Positions 8,307-16,493 of a DNA stretch of 64,000 bases are shown here, in pieces. Source of the DNA: Xylanimonas protaetiae. Its GTDB lineage: Bacteria; Actinomycetota; Actinomycetes; Actinomycetales; Cellulomonadaceae. The stretch is from positions 620,001 through 684,000 of the forward strand of contig NZ_CP035493.1 of the NCBI RefSeq assembly GCF_004135385.1. The letters run 5' to 3'. Below the pieces are notes generated by a model, which ran no database searches, was not told where the DNA came from, and saw nothing but the letters and a program-made list of their open reading frames with translations. The first letter of the stretch is position 1, and each line of letters begins with the position of its first letter. The position numbers and the translations under genes were made by a program.

Positions 8307-9140
8307 ATGAAACTCCTCGCGCAGATCCTCGCCGTCGTGGCGATCTCCTTCGTCGGAAGCCTGGCCCTCGGCGCCGTGGCCTCCAGCGCCTGGCTCACGC
8401 TCGTCGTCGGCGTAGCGGTGGCCGTGGGCGCCGTGCTCGGCTACGGCTGGGTGGTGCGCCGCACCGAGCGGCGTCCCGCGTCCGAGGTGAGCCGGTCCGG
8501 CGCCGTCTCGGGGCTCGGCTGGGGCACGCTCGCCGGCGTCGCCCTGTTCACGCTGGTCATCGCGGCCATCGCGGCGCTCGGCGACTACCGGGTCTCCGGC
8601 CTGGGCTCGCCGAGCGGCGCGCTGGGGCTCGTCGGGATCATGGCCATGGCCGCGGCGACCGAAGAGCTGCTGTTCCGCGGCGTCCTCTTCCGGCACGTGG
8701 AACGCTGGTGCGGCACCTGGGTCGCGCTCGTCGCGACGGGGCTCGTCTTCGGCCTCGTCCACCTGTCCAACCCCCACGCCACGCTCGCGGGCGCGATCGC
8801 CATCGCCGTCGAGGCCGGTGGCATGCTCACCGCCGCCTACGTCGCGACGCGGCGGCTGTGGCTCCCGATCGGGCTCCACCTCGGCTGGAACTTCGCCGAG
8901 TCCGGCATCTTCAGCACCGAGGTGTCCGGCAACGGCACGCACACAGGCCTCCTCGACGCGACGATCTCGGGACCGGTCCTCGTGACCGGCGGCGAGTTCG
9001 GGCCCGAGGCCAGCCTCTACGCCGTGGTCCTCTGCCTAACGGCAGCGGCCGCGCTCCTCGTCGTCGCCCGACGACGCGGCCGTCTGGTGCCGATGCGGCT
9101 CCCCCGGCGTCGAGCCGTGGCCGCTACCCTCTCCCGGTGA
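8307..9140 (+). CDS. CPBP-family intramembrane glutamic protease
   Basis: 277 residues with about 7-8 membrane segments. All three Abi/CPBP (Rce1-like) motifs are present: E119-E120 in T-E-E-L-L-F-R-G, F-G-L-V-H-L-S-N-P, and H-L-G-W-N. The family comprises membrane proteases and bacteriocin-immunity-type proteins. Its stop overlaps the GTG of the downstream histidine kinase (GTGA), so the three genes 8307-10953 form a tightly coupled operon. The protease may process a membrane signal or cope with whatever the two-component system senses; that link is inference. Confidence 0.82.
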   Translation: MKLLAQILAVVAISFVGSLALGAVASSAWLTLVVGVAVAVGAVLGYGWVVRRTERRPASEVSRSGAVSGLGWGTLAGVALFTLVIAAIAALGDYRVSGLGSPSGALGLVGIMAMAAATEELLFRGVLFRHVERWCGTWVALVATGLVFGLVHLSNPHATLAGAIAIAVEAGGMLTAAYVATRRLWLPIGLHLGWNFAESGIFSTEVSGNGTHTGLLDATISGPVLVTGGEFGPEASLYAVVLCLTAAAALLVVARRRGRLVPMRLPRRRAVAATLSR

Positions 9141-10300
9141 GCGTTCTGGCCGAGAGCCGGCGCCGTTGGCGCCGGCTCCCCGTCGTCGTGCGAGACCTCG
9201 CGCCAGGGCTGGCGCTCCTGGTCGCCTCGCTGGTGCCCGCGCTCCGGCCGCACGGCATGCAGCTGGGCGACCTGCCTACGCGCCCGCTCGACGCGCTGGC
9301 CGCGGTCGCGCTCGCCCTGGAGTGCCTGCCCCTGGCGCTGCGACGGCGGTGGCCACTGGCGAGCCTCACGCTGGTGACGGGCGGCTTCGCCCTCGACCAG
9401 CTGCGCGCGTACCACCTGGTCACGGGCGCCGCGCTGGCGCTGTCGCTCGCGAGCACCGGGCTGCACCTGGAGCGTCACCGTCGCGCGACCGCCGCCGCCA
9501 CGACCGCCGCGTACCTCGCCCTCGCAGCAGGGCTCACGCTGCGAGGCTCCGACGAGGGGGTCACGGGGTTCGTCACCTTCTTCCTGCTCGGCGTGCTCGC
9601 CTGGGTCGGCGGAGCCTGGCTCCGTGCGGCCCGCGCCGGAGAGGCCGAGCGGCGACGGCACGTCGCCGACGACGCGCTCGCCGCGGAACGGACGCGCCTG
9701 GCCCGAGAGCTCCACGACGTCGTGACCCACCACGTGACGGCGATGGTGGTGCAGGCCCAGGCCGCCCGCTACCTCACCGCGACACCCGACCGGCTCCAGC
9801 AGGCGCTCGACGCGATCGCGGACACCGGCCGGCTCGCCACCACCGACCTGCGGGACCTGCTCCACGTGCTGGACCCGCACCGCCCGGCCGCGGCCGGCGC
9901 GGGCAAGGCTCCATCGGTCGACGACATCGGCGCCCTGGTCGACCAGGCACGCCGGGCCGGGCAGCCGGTCGAGCTGACCCAGGACCTCGGCGCCACGACG
10001 GCCGCAGGGAGCGCCGGGCTCGCCGCCTACCGCGTCGTGCAGGAAGCCCTGACCAACGCCCTCAAGCACGCCCACGGCAGCCGCACGGTCGTCGTCGTCC
10101 ACCAGCACGAAGAGGAGATCACCGTGGAGGTCGGCACCGACCCTGCCACCGCCCCGAGCCCGGCACCCGCCGGAGCCGGGCGCGGCCTGACCGGGCTGCG
10201 CGAACGGGTGGAGGCGCTCGCGGGAGAGCTCTCGGCCGGCCGGCGGCCCGACGGCGGCTTCGTCGTGCGGGCCCGCATCCCCCGGGCGAGCCGCTCGTGA
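9137..10300 (+). CDS. Sensor histidine kinase (HisKA_3 type)
   Basis: 387 residues from a GTG overlapping the CPBP stop. About four to six N-terminal membrane segments make up residues 20-165, with no extracytoplasmic domain, so sensing is probably within the membrane. The dimerisation/phosphoacceptor motif L-A-R-E-L-H-D-V-V has His193. The catalytic domain shows V-V-Q-E-A-L-T-N-A-L-K-H-A (N box) and G-R-G-L-T-G-L-R-E-R-V (G box). This is the NarL/LiaS-like class that pairs with LuxR-type regulators, which is what follows. Confidence 0.88.
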   Translation: MSVLAESRRRWRRLPVVVRDLAPGLALLVASLVPALRPHGMQLGDLPTRPLDALAAVALALECLPLALRRRWPLASLTLVTGGFALDQLRAYHLVTGAALALSLASTGLHLERHRRATAAATTAAYLALAAGLTLRGSDEGVTGFVTFFLLGVLAWVGGAWLRAARAGEAERRRHVADDALAAERTRLARELHDVVTHHVTAMVVQAQAARYLTATPDRLQQALDAIADTGRLATTDLRDLLHVLDPHRPAAAGAGKAPSVDDIGALVDQARRAGQPVELTQDLGATTAAGSAGLAAYRVVQEALTNALKHAHGSRTVVVVHQHEEEITVEVGTDPATAPSPAPAGAGRGLTGLRERVEALAGELSAGRRPDGGFVVRARIPRASRS

Positions 10301-10953
10301 CCGCGGCCGTCCGGGTGCTGGTCTGCGACGACCAGGCGCTCATCCGCACCGGGTTCGCCACCATCATCGACGCCCAGCCCGGCCTGGAGGTCGTCGGGGA
10401 GTGCGGCGACGGCCGCACGGCGGTCGACCTCGCCCGCCGGCTCGCTCCGGACGTCGTCGTCATGGACGTCCGCATGCCCGTGCTCGACGGCATCCAGGCC
10501 ACCCGCCTGCTCGCGGGCGCCGGCGTGGCGCACCCCGTCAAGGTGCTGGTCGTGACGACCTTCAACCTCGACGAGTACGTCTACGAGGCCCTGCGCGCCG
10601 GGGCCAGCGGCTTCCTGCTCAAGGACGCATCCACCGACCAACTGCTCCACGGCATCCGCACGATCGCCACCGGTGCCGCGCTCCTGGCTCCCGAGGTCAC
10701 CCGGCAGCTCGTCGGCAGGTACGCCGCCCGCATCCGCCCGGCGGAGGCGGGGCCGGACGACGCCCTGACCCCGCGCGAGCTCGACGTGCTGCGCCTCGTG
10801 GCCGAGGGGCTGTCCAACAGGGAGATCGCGGACGCGCTCGTCATCAGCCCCGAGACCGTCAAGACGTACGTCTCGCGCATCCTGGCGAAGCTCCAGCTGC
10901 GCGACCGGGTGCAGGCGGTCGTCTACGCGTACCGACGCGGGCTGGTGACCTGA
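10297..10953 (+). CDS. LuxR/NarL-family response regulator
   Basis: 218 residues; GTG start overlaps the kinase stop as GTGA. Receiver domain residues ~5-120 with acidic pair D11-D12, phosphoacceptor D57 (V-V-M-D-V-R-M-P), T-T near residue 90 and K near residue 111 (L-L-K-D). The C-terminal LuxR helix-turn-helix reads L-T-P-R-E-L-D-V-L-R-L-V-A-E-G-L-S-N-R-E-I-A (split here for length) then S-P-E-T-V-K-T-Y-V-S. It is the partner of the kinase just upstream; targets are likely to include its own operon. Confidence 0.9.
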   Translation: MTAAVRVLVCDDQALIRTGFATIIDAQPGLEVVGECGDGRTAVDLARRLAPDVVVMDVRMPVLDGIQATRLLAGAGVAHPVKVLVVTTFNLDEYVYEALRAGASGFLLKDASTDQLLHGIRTIATGAALLAPEVTRQLVGRYAARIRPAEAGPDDALTPRELDVLRLVAEGLSNREIADALVISPETVKTYVSRILAKLQLRDRVQAVVYAYRRGLVT

Positions 10954-10999
10954 CGGCGCGGTACGGGTGCGCCGCCGAGGGGACGTCGTCCTCAGGGCG

Positions 11000-11254
11000 T
11001 CAGACAGCGGGCACGAGCGCGGCGTCGACCCGCTCGGCGAAGCCGTTGTCCACGACGTACCCGTCGGCACACGCCCGGCAGAACAGGCGACGACCCGGCA
11101 GCCGCCTGGTCGAGGGGTTGCCCGGGCTCGTCACGGGCTCCGCCTGGTGGCCCGAGAGCGTGTGCTCGAGGCAGATCCCGGCACCGCAGCTGGAGCACAC
11201 CGCCACGGCATCGGCCATCGCCGTCGCCTCGCTCGCACAGTCGAAACAGCGCAT
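11000..11254 (-). CDS. Small zinc-binding protein (DUF2180-like)
   Basis: 84 residues, Cys-rich: M-R-C-F-D-C at the start, C-S-S-C-G-A-G-I-C near residue 22, a His-rich middle (L-E-H, S-G-H) and C-R-A-C near residue 62. The pattern is that of small treble-clef/zinc-ribbon proteins related to DUF2180 found in archaea and actinobacteria. The ATG has AAGGAG six bases upstream; two GTG codons just before it are alternatives. Function unknown. It lies downstream of the 11448-12443 gene on the same strand, separated by the 42-nt hairpin. Confidence 0.65.
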   Translation of the reverse strand: MRCFDCASEATAMADAVAVCSSCGAGICLEHTLSGHQAEPVTSPGNPSTRRLPGRRLFCRACADGYVVDNGFAERVDAALVPAV

Positions 11255-11394
11255 CACCACTCCTTGTCCTCGGCTTCCAGTCGGACACCGTAGCGGCGTG
11301 GCGGATCGTGCACGGAGCGTGTCGCTGGATGACGCACGACGACGACGTCGGCGCGACTGGGTCGGTCCCGCGTTCGAGAGGTTCCGGGCCCACG

Positions 11395-11436
11395 GAAGGC
11401 CGCTGACCAGGACGTTCCTCCTGGCCAACGGCCTTC
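11395..11436. repeat. 42-nt inverted repeat, copy 1
   Basis: A hairpin with 17-nt arms (two non-pairing positions) starting GAAGGCC and ending GGCCTTC, just downstream of the stop of the 11448-12443 gene. It could be that gene's terminator. A second copy at 15451-15492 matches it at 39 of 42 positions; together they bracket a 4-kb block. Confidence 0.75.
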
Positions 11437-11447
11437 TGAGGCGGGCC

Positions 11448-12443
11448 TCAGTCGGCGCGGTGCCGCTTCGTCCGCAGCCGCGCGTCGGTCGGCTGGCGGA
11501 TCAGGTCGTCGTCGCCCGTCTCGCGCGGGACGAGGGAGAACCCGTCCGGCGTCTGCGGGTCGTAGAGCACGACGGCGTTGACCTCGGCGACATGGCGGAG
11601 CCAGCTGTCGAGACGGCGCTGGTCGGTCTCGCGCAGGTCGAGACCGGCCCTCCGGCGTGCCTCGACGCGCAACATCGCCAGGTTGTAGTTCGACCGGTGC
11701 TGGAGCGCGACCTCCCACGGGATGAGCTGGTCGTCGCGGGCGATGCGGGGCTCGAGGCCGCGCCGGAGCCTGACGTTCGACCACATCGCCAGGCCGGTCT
11801 CGATGCCGTACTTGCGCCGGTACTCCTCCTGGATCCAGCGGTAGGTGCGACCCTCCTCGATCCAGCGGATGACCTCGCGCTCGTCGACGATCTTGGTCGG
11901 TGCTGCCACAGCCTGTGCTCCCTTCTCGGTCGGGCTGGTCTTGACGTCGGCGGCGGACGCCTGGGTGTCGTTCGGTGGCGCTGAGGGGCAGTCGTGGTGG
12001 GCGCACCACGCGCGCGCCTCGGTCAGGTCGGTGGTCTCGGCGGCCACGCCGCACGACCCGCACGAGGCGAGGTACGGTGCACCGTCGTCGTCCTGGGCGA
12101 CATAGACGGTCAGGTGCTCCCACCGGTGATCGCGGTGGCCGGTCCTGGCGTGGAGACGCTCGGGCATCTGGAGGACCAGACCGCAGGTGCACACGCGCCG
12201 GCCTTCGAGCCGCGTCCAGACGACGAGCCGGTGCACCTGCTCCTCTCGCGCGACGACGACGGCCTCCAGGGCAGCCCTGTCAGCCGCGGCCTGACGTCCG
12301 AGCGCCGCGTCGTCGAACATGAATGCTGCCCAGTCGGCCTGGTCGCTGCGCAGCCGAGACCCGCCCACGTCGACCACGCGGGGGTCGTACCGGTGGTCGC
12401 CCACCCGGTAGTCGTACCTGGACCCGGGGGTGTACTTCGTCAT
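11448..12443 (-). CDS. Unrecognised zinc-finger/HTH-like protein
   Basis: 331 residues; the ATG follows a strong GGAGGGACGC. I cannot name a family. Residues ~85-110 hold C-T-C-G plus several His, and ~125-150 hold S-C-G-S-C-G and C-A-H-H-D-C, which look like two small metal-binding knuckles. A charged linker leads to a C-terminal helical region (R-E-V-I-R-W-I-E-E-G-R-T-Y-R-W-I) resembling an Hin-type helix-turn-helix, then R-H-V-A-E-V-N-A-V-V-L-Y-D. Proteins built this way occur in actinobacteriophages, so a phage-derived DNA-binding role is plausible. It is divergent from the metalloprotease gene and inside the repeat-bracketed block. Confidence 0.6.
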   Translation of the reverse strand: MTKYTPGSRYDYRVGDHRYDPRVVDVGGSRLRSDQADWAAFMFDDAALGRQAAADRAALEAVVVAREEQVHRLVVWTRLEGRRVCTCGLVLQMPERLHARTGHRDHRWEHLTVYVAQDDDGAPYLASCGSCGVAAETTDLTEARAWCAHHDCPSAPPNDTQASAADVKTSPTEKGAQAVAAPTKIVDEREVIRWIEEGRTYRWIQEEYRRKYGIETGLAMWSNVRLRRGLEPRIARDDQLIPWEVALQHRSNYNLAMLRVEARRRAGLDLRETDQRRLDSWLRHVAEVNAVVLYDPQTPDGFSLVPRETGDDDLIRQPTDARLRTKRHRAD

Positions 12444-12830
12444 GCGTCCCTCCGTCGTCGGAAGGCTCACCCCGCGTTGCTGCGAGGTGCTGCCCCGTGC
12501 TTGGCCGACGTCGGACGACGTCGACCCGGGTCTTCTCCGGAAGGCACCGTGTCGGGAACGCGGTTGCCGTCAGCCCACGTCCGGAGGCGTGCGGGCTGAG
12601 CTCGTGACCTGGTCGCAGAACGTAGCAGACGACGCCGACAGGACGGCGCGGGTCAGGGCCGGCGTGCGGGACTGCGCCCGGACTTCACCCGGGCACCCGG
12701 CCGCGTGCGCGCCTCGGGGTTCCGCTCTCTCGTCCGATCGCCCGGGCCCTACGGGTGTCAGGTATCACCTGGGCGGGCCACCGCTCCTTCCACTCGCGGG
12801 CGTCCTGGCCCGCCCGTTCAAGGAGCACCC
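12444..12830. other. Intergenic region between divergent accessory genes
   Basis: 387 bp with no gene I can support. It must hold both divergent promoters; I see no clear -35/-10 pair. The right end contains a 10-bp inverted repeat (12771-12815) directly before the ribosome site of the metalloprotease gene. Confidence 0.5.
12771..12815 (+). promoter_or_regulatory. Leader hairpin upstream of the metalloprotease gene
   Basis: GGGCGGGCCA (12771-12780) pairs perfectly with TGGCCCGCCC (12806-12815) around a 25-nt loop, ending five bases before AAGGAG. A stem this close to the ribosome site could affect translation or act as an operator. Confidence 0.4.
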
Positions 12831-15356
12831 ATGGCTGCGCGCAGTGTCACGATCAAGATCCAGAACGACTTCGACGTCGCCTTGTTGACCGACCACGACA
12901 GCATCCAGCACGGCACCTGGGGCACCGCGCTGCCGCCGCGTATCGAGCCCGGCACCACCGGCCAGGGGGTGGCGGAGTCGGACGGCGTCATGACGGGCAC
13001 CGAGGGCACCGTCTGGTACCGCCTCGACATCCCGGGATCGACCGGTCTCGTGCGGTTCCACTGGGACAACCCTTACGTGGGCAGTAACAACTACGACCAG
13101 GGCGGTCCCGCGGTCGTGAGCGTGGTGCGTGTCGGCGACGGCGCCGGCAACGACTCCACCGCGCACTGGGTCGTGGCCGACGCCTCGACCACCGGCGACG
13201 GCATCCCCGACGCCTGGAAGACCGCCGGGGCGACGATCGACCCCGGCGGTGGCGTCGGCCCGCAGTTCGTCGACCTGCCCGCGATGGGCGCCACGGTCGG
13301 CAAGCCCGACCTGTTCGTCCACCTGGACTGGATGGAGGACGGCACCCACTCACACCGACCCAGCGACGCGGCGATCAAGCTAGTCGTCGACGCCTTCGCG
13401 GCGGCGCCCTACATCGCCCGTAACGGCGCGGTCGGCATCAACCTGCACGTCGACGCCGGCCCGAGCAGCATCATGAGCTTCGGAACCGGAGCCACCTGGG
13501 GTGGACTCAGCCGGGCGGCGGCGGTCGGCGAGGTCACCCAGCTGGGCACCGGGACCGTCGACGCCGACAACGGCCTTGTCGACTACGACTGGACCGAGTT
13601 CGACAAGCTCAAGAACCGCACGGGCGGCGTCGTGAAGTCCGGCCGCGCGCCGATCTTCCGGTACGCGGTCGCGGCGCACCAGCTGGCCTCGGCCGGCAAC
13701 AGCGGCGTCGGCCGGCAACCGGGGTCGGACTTCATCGTCAGCCTCGGCACGTTCGCAGGCGTCACCGACATGCAGACGGCTGGCACCTTCATGCACGAGC
13801 TCGGCCACAACCTCGGGCTCGACCACGGCGGCACCGACGGCGTGAACAACAAGCCGAACTACCCGAGTGTCATGAACTACGTCTGGCAGTTCTCCGGGAT
13901 CAGTCGCGGCGGCGTGTTCGTGCTCGACTACTCCCGAGTCGCTCTCGCGTTGCTCAAGGAGGCCGCGCTCAACGAGACGGTCGGGCTCGGTCCCGGCGCG
14001 ATCGGCTACGCGACGGCCAAGTGGGTCCCTGGCGTGGGAGGGGCGTCGGGCGCGTTCGTGAACGTCGCCAACGCCGCCGGACCGATCGACTGGGACGCCG
14101 ACGGCGTCGCAGACAAGCCCACGGTGCCCTTCGATGTCAACGGCGACGGCACTCAGGCCGATCTGCAGCCATGCAACGACTGGCTCAACGTCAGACTCCG
14201 GGGCGGCGCGATCGGCGCCGGTGGCTACACGCCGCCGCCGATGGTCACCTCCGTCCCGCGAGAGCTGACGCCGGCAGACCAGGCGCGCATCCTGCCGCCG
14301 GACGGTACCGCGCCGGTGACGACGGCGAGCGTCTGGCCCATGCCGAACGCCGCTGGCTGGAACCGGACCGCCGTCACTGTCACGCTCACGGCGACCGACG
14401 ACATCTCAGGCGTCGCGCGCACCGTCTACGACGTCGACGGCGTCGGGCCGACGACGTACATCTCGCCCGTGCCGATCGGCGCCGAGGGTGTGCACCCGTT
14501 GGGGTTCTCCTCGATCGACCACTCCCAGAACGCGGAGACGCGGCACGAGACCACGGTCAGCCTGGACCTCACCGCGCCCGAGGTGGTGATCAGCTACGAC
14601 CCGCACGCCGACGATGTGGTCGTCGAGGGTCGCGACGGCCTGTCGGGTGTCGTCACGAGCCCGGTCGTGCCCGTGAGTCGGTCCGACGTCGAGTGGACGC
14701 CGTTCGGCTCCGACGTCGCCGAGCTCCGGGTCTACGAGGTGCGCGACCACGCCGACAACGTCACCACGCTCTACCTCAAGATCCGGTGCTCGCCGTTCGC
14801 GTACGAGGCGAGCGTGCTCGCGCTGCGGTACGACGACGACCGGCGTCGCGGCCACGCACGCGAGGAGCAGCCGCTGGCGGAGGTGGCCGAGCCTCGCCTG
14901 GAGGACCGAAACAGCTCGCGAGCACCGCGGAACACGATGGTGTTCGAGCGGCTGGTCGGGCGGAGCGCGGCGGTTCCGCTGCTGGGGGTGCGCCAGCTCG
15001 TCGCCATCGGCGAGGGCGATGCGCGCCGGACGGTGAAGGCTCGCTGGGACGCGCTCGACGACTACACGATCCTCGTCCGCGAGTCCGGCACGGGGTCGTG
15101 CGGGCCGTGCCGACAGGGCCGGGAGCGGGACGAGCGCGAGCAGGAGGAGCGCGAGCGGGAGCGTCGTCGGTCCGGGTGCTGCTGCGACGACGAGGGCGAC
15201 GGTGACGAAGGGGCTGACGAGGACGGGAGCGACCACGGCGGCAGCGACAGCGCCGATGCACCGTGCGGCCCGACCGTGGTGTCCGAGACCGACCTGCGGG
15301 GACTGCTCGTGCTGCACGTGATGTCCGAGGACGGGCGGTTGCACGTGCTCGAGTAG
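12831..15356 (+). CDS. Aegerolysin-like/metzincin metalloprotease with Ig-like repeats
   Basis: 841 residues; ATG six bases after AAGGAG. Residues ~4-95 look like an aegerolysin/ET79-type beta-sandwich (V-T-I-K-I-Q-N near the start, then H-W-D-N-P-Y-V-G-S-N). Residues ~110-470 hold a metzincin protease: H322-E-L-G-H326-N-L-G-L-D-H332 zinc site and Met-turn S-V-M348-N-Y, followed by calcium-type D-W-D-A-D-G-V-A-D and D-V-N-G-D-G loops. Residues ~510-640 resemble OmpL47/Ig-like modules (V-T-V-T-L-T-A-T-D-D-I-S-G-V). The tail is Cys-rich and highly charged (E/R then D/E/G). No signal peptide is visible, so export would need another route or release by lysis. Possibly a toxin-like hydrolase; the aegerolysin assignment is tentative. 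Confidence 0.7.
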   Translation: MAARSVTIKIQNDFDVALLTDHDSIQHGTWGTALPPRIEPGTTGQGVAESDGVMTGTEGTVWYRLDIPGSTGLVRFHWDNPYVGSNNYDQGGPAVVSVVRVGDGAGNDSTAHWVVADASTTGDGIPDAWKTAGATIDPGGGVGPQFVDLPAMGATVGKPDLFVHLDWMEDGTHSHRPSDAAIKLVVDAFAAAPYIARNGAVGINLHVDAGPSSIMSFGTGATWGGLSRAAAVGEVTQLGTGTVDADNGLVDYDWTEFDKLKNRTGGVVKSGRAPIFRYAVAAHQLASAGNSGVGRQPGSDFIVSLGTFAGVTDMQTAGTFMHELGHNLGLDHGGTDGVNNKPNYPSVMNYVWQFSGISRGGVFVLDYSRVALALLKEAALNETVGLGPGAIGYATAKWVPGVGGASGAFVNVANAAGPIDWDADGVADKPTVPFDVNGDGTQADLQPCNDWLNVRLRGGAIGAGGYTPPPMVTSVPRELTPADQARILPPDGTAPVTTASVWPMPNAAGWNRTAVTVTLTATDDISGVARTVYDVDGVGPTTYISPVPIGAEGVHPLGFSSIDHSQNAETRHETTVSLDLTAPEVVISYDPHADDVVVEGRDGLSGVVTSPVVPVSRSDVEWTPFGSDVAELRVYEVRDHADNVTTLYLKIRCSPFAYEASVLALRYDDDRRRGHAREEQPLAEVAEPRLEDRNSSRAPRNTMVFERLVGRSAAVPLLGVRQLVAIGEGDARRTVKARWDALDDYTILVRESGTGSCGPCRQGRERDEREQEERERERRRSGCCCDDEGDGDEGADEDGSDHGGSDSADAPCGPTVVSETDLRGLLVLHVMSEDGRLHVLE

Positions 15357-15358
15357 CG

Positions 15359-15390
15359 CTCCCTCCACGCCGTTCTCGGCGTGCAGGGAG
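15359..15390 (+). terminator. Terminator hairpin after the metalloprotease gene
   Basis: A 14-bp stem (15359-15372 with 15377-15390, one C-C mismatch) and a 4-nt TTCT loop begins two bases after the TAG. Position and strength fit an intrinsic terminator without a U-run. Confidence 0.6.
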
Positions 15391-15450
15391 AATCTCACGT
15401 GGAATCACGGTCGTTCAGGCCCTCTCGCTGGAGGACCTCCGGGGAACGTC

Positions 15451-15492
15451 GAAGGCCGCTGACCAGGACTTTCATCCTGACCAACGGCCTTC
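15451..15492. repeat. 42-nt inverted repeat, copy 2
   Basis: Same hairpin as 11395-11436 (39/42 identical; differences only at three positions in or near the loop). It lies 8 nt beyond the 3' end of tRNA-Ala, so it may double as the tRNA terminator or mark an old insertion boundary. Confidence 0.75.
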
Positions 15493-15499
15493 CAAGGAG

Positions 15500-15572
15500 T
15501 GGAGCTAGGGGGATTCGAACCCCCGACCTTCTCATTGCGAACGAGACGCGCTACCAACTGCGCCATAGCCCC
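15500..15572 (-). tRNA. tRNA-Ala (anticodon CGC)
   Basis: 73 nt folding as a full cloverleaf. The acceptor stem GGGGCTA pairs with TAGCTCC and contains the G3-U70 wobble that identifies alanine tRNAs. The D arm (GGCGCAGTTGGTAGCGC), the anticodon loop TTCGCAA and the T arm (GGGGGTTCGAATCCCCC) are all standard. It reads GCG codons, which are common in this GC-rich genome. CCA is not encoded. Confidence 0.95.
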
Positions 15573-15644
15573 AAGGTGCGCCCTAGGTTAACACCCGACG
15601 GCCCGGGTTCTCCAAATCGCCTGCGACGCCGCGCGCACGGGCGG

Positions 15645-16190
15645 TCACGGCGCGCGCCGCTCCACAAGGATCGTGTCGCGCCACTGCCCGGCCAGGGGCC
15701 CGTAGGTCATGAGCCCGATGCGTTCGCGGCGGCCGACGACGCGGAACCCGTGCGTGGCGTGCAGCCGCAGGCTGGCGGTGTTCTCGGGGAAGATGCCGGA
15801 CTGGAGGGTCCAGGCTCCGGCGTCGTCGGCGGCGGCGACGAGCGCGTCGAGCAGCAGGCCGCCGACGCCGCGTCCGCGGGCGGCGCGCGCGACGTAGAGG
15901 GAGTGCTCGACGACGCCGCGGTACACCTCTCGGCTGGAGACAGGTCCGGCCGCGGCCCAGCCGACGACGTCGTCACCGGTCGTGGCGACGAGCCGCAGGG
16001 CAGGGTGCTTGGCGGCGTCGAACTCCGCCCAGGTGGGCGGAGTGGCCTCGAAGGTGGCGTGGCCGCCGGCGATGCCCTCGCGGTAGACGGCCTCGACGGC
16101 GGGCCAGTCGGCGGGCGCGAGCGGCCGGACGGCGACGGTCGTCGCGTCGCCGCCGGTCGACGGCACGAGCGCGGGCTCAGCCGGCGTCAA
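15645..16190 (-). CDS. Phosphinothricin-acetyltransferase-like GNAT
   Basis: 181 residues from a TTG that overlaps the stop region of the small gene before it by 14 bases; GAGGACAGG precedes it. Family marks: V-R-P-L-A-P-A-D-W, I-A-G-G-H-A-T-F-E, V-E-H-S-L-Y-V, acetyl-CoA loop R-G-R-G-V-G, F-P-E-N-T-A-S-L and L-H-A-T-H-G-F. This is the Pat/Bar/YncA-type acyltransferase family, which acetylates phosphinothricin or methionine sulfone/sulfoximine in known members. The true substrate is open. A downstream GTG is an alternative start. Confidence 0.78.
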   Translation of the reverse strand: MTPAEPALVPSTGGDATTVAVRPLAPADWPAVEAVYREGIAGGHATFEATPPTWAEFDAAKHPALRLVATTGDDVVGWAAAGPVSSREVYRGVVEHSLYVARAARGRGVGGLLLDALVAAADDAGAWTLQSGIFPENTASLRLHATHGFRVVGRRERIGLMTYGPLAGQWRDTILVERRAP

Positions 16191-16368
16191 ACCTGTCCTC
16201 GCCGGTCCGGTCCGGGTCGTCCACGGGGGACGCGCCCAGCTCGCCGCGTGCGGCGCGCTCCATCTTCTCGACGAAGCTCTCTTCCTCCACCACCTCGGTC
16301 ACCACCACCTCGGTCGCGGTGATGACGACCTCGGTGACCTCGTCCTGCTCCGTCCCGTTCCCGCCCAT
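16177..16368 (-). CDS. Small acidic protein of unknown function
   Basis: 63 residues, ATG with AGGGGG upstream. The middle is a striking run of Val, Glu and Thr (T-E-V-V-I-T-A-T-E-V-V-V-T-E-V-V) followed by E-K-M-E-R-A-A-R-G and an acidic end; likely an amphipathic or coiled segment. Translationally overlaps the acetyltransferase downstream. I do not recognise a family. Confidence 0.5.
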   Translation of the reverse strand: MGGNGTEQDEVTEVVITATEVVVTEVVEEESFVEKMERAARGELGASPVDDPDRTGEDRFDAG

Positions 16369-16493
16369 CGTGGACCCCCTCGTCTCGTCTTCCCACGGTA
16401 GCCATGGATCGGGGCGTGCGACATCGCAGCGCGAACCTCGCATCCCCCAGAATGAGGTGCCCTCCACAACCCCGGGCGGGCACAGTGGGACGC

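Noticed and set aside
15381-16322. A plus-strand frame through tRNA-Ala encoding R-G-I-R-T-P-D-L-L-I-A-N
   Set aside because: This is the well-known artefact of translating the antisense strand of a tRNA gene.
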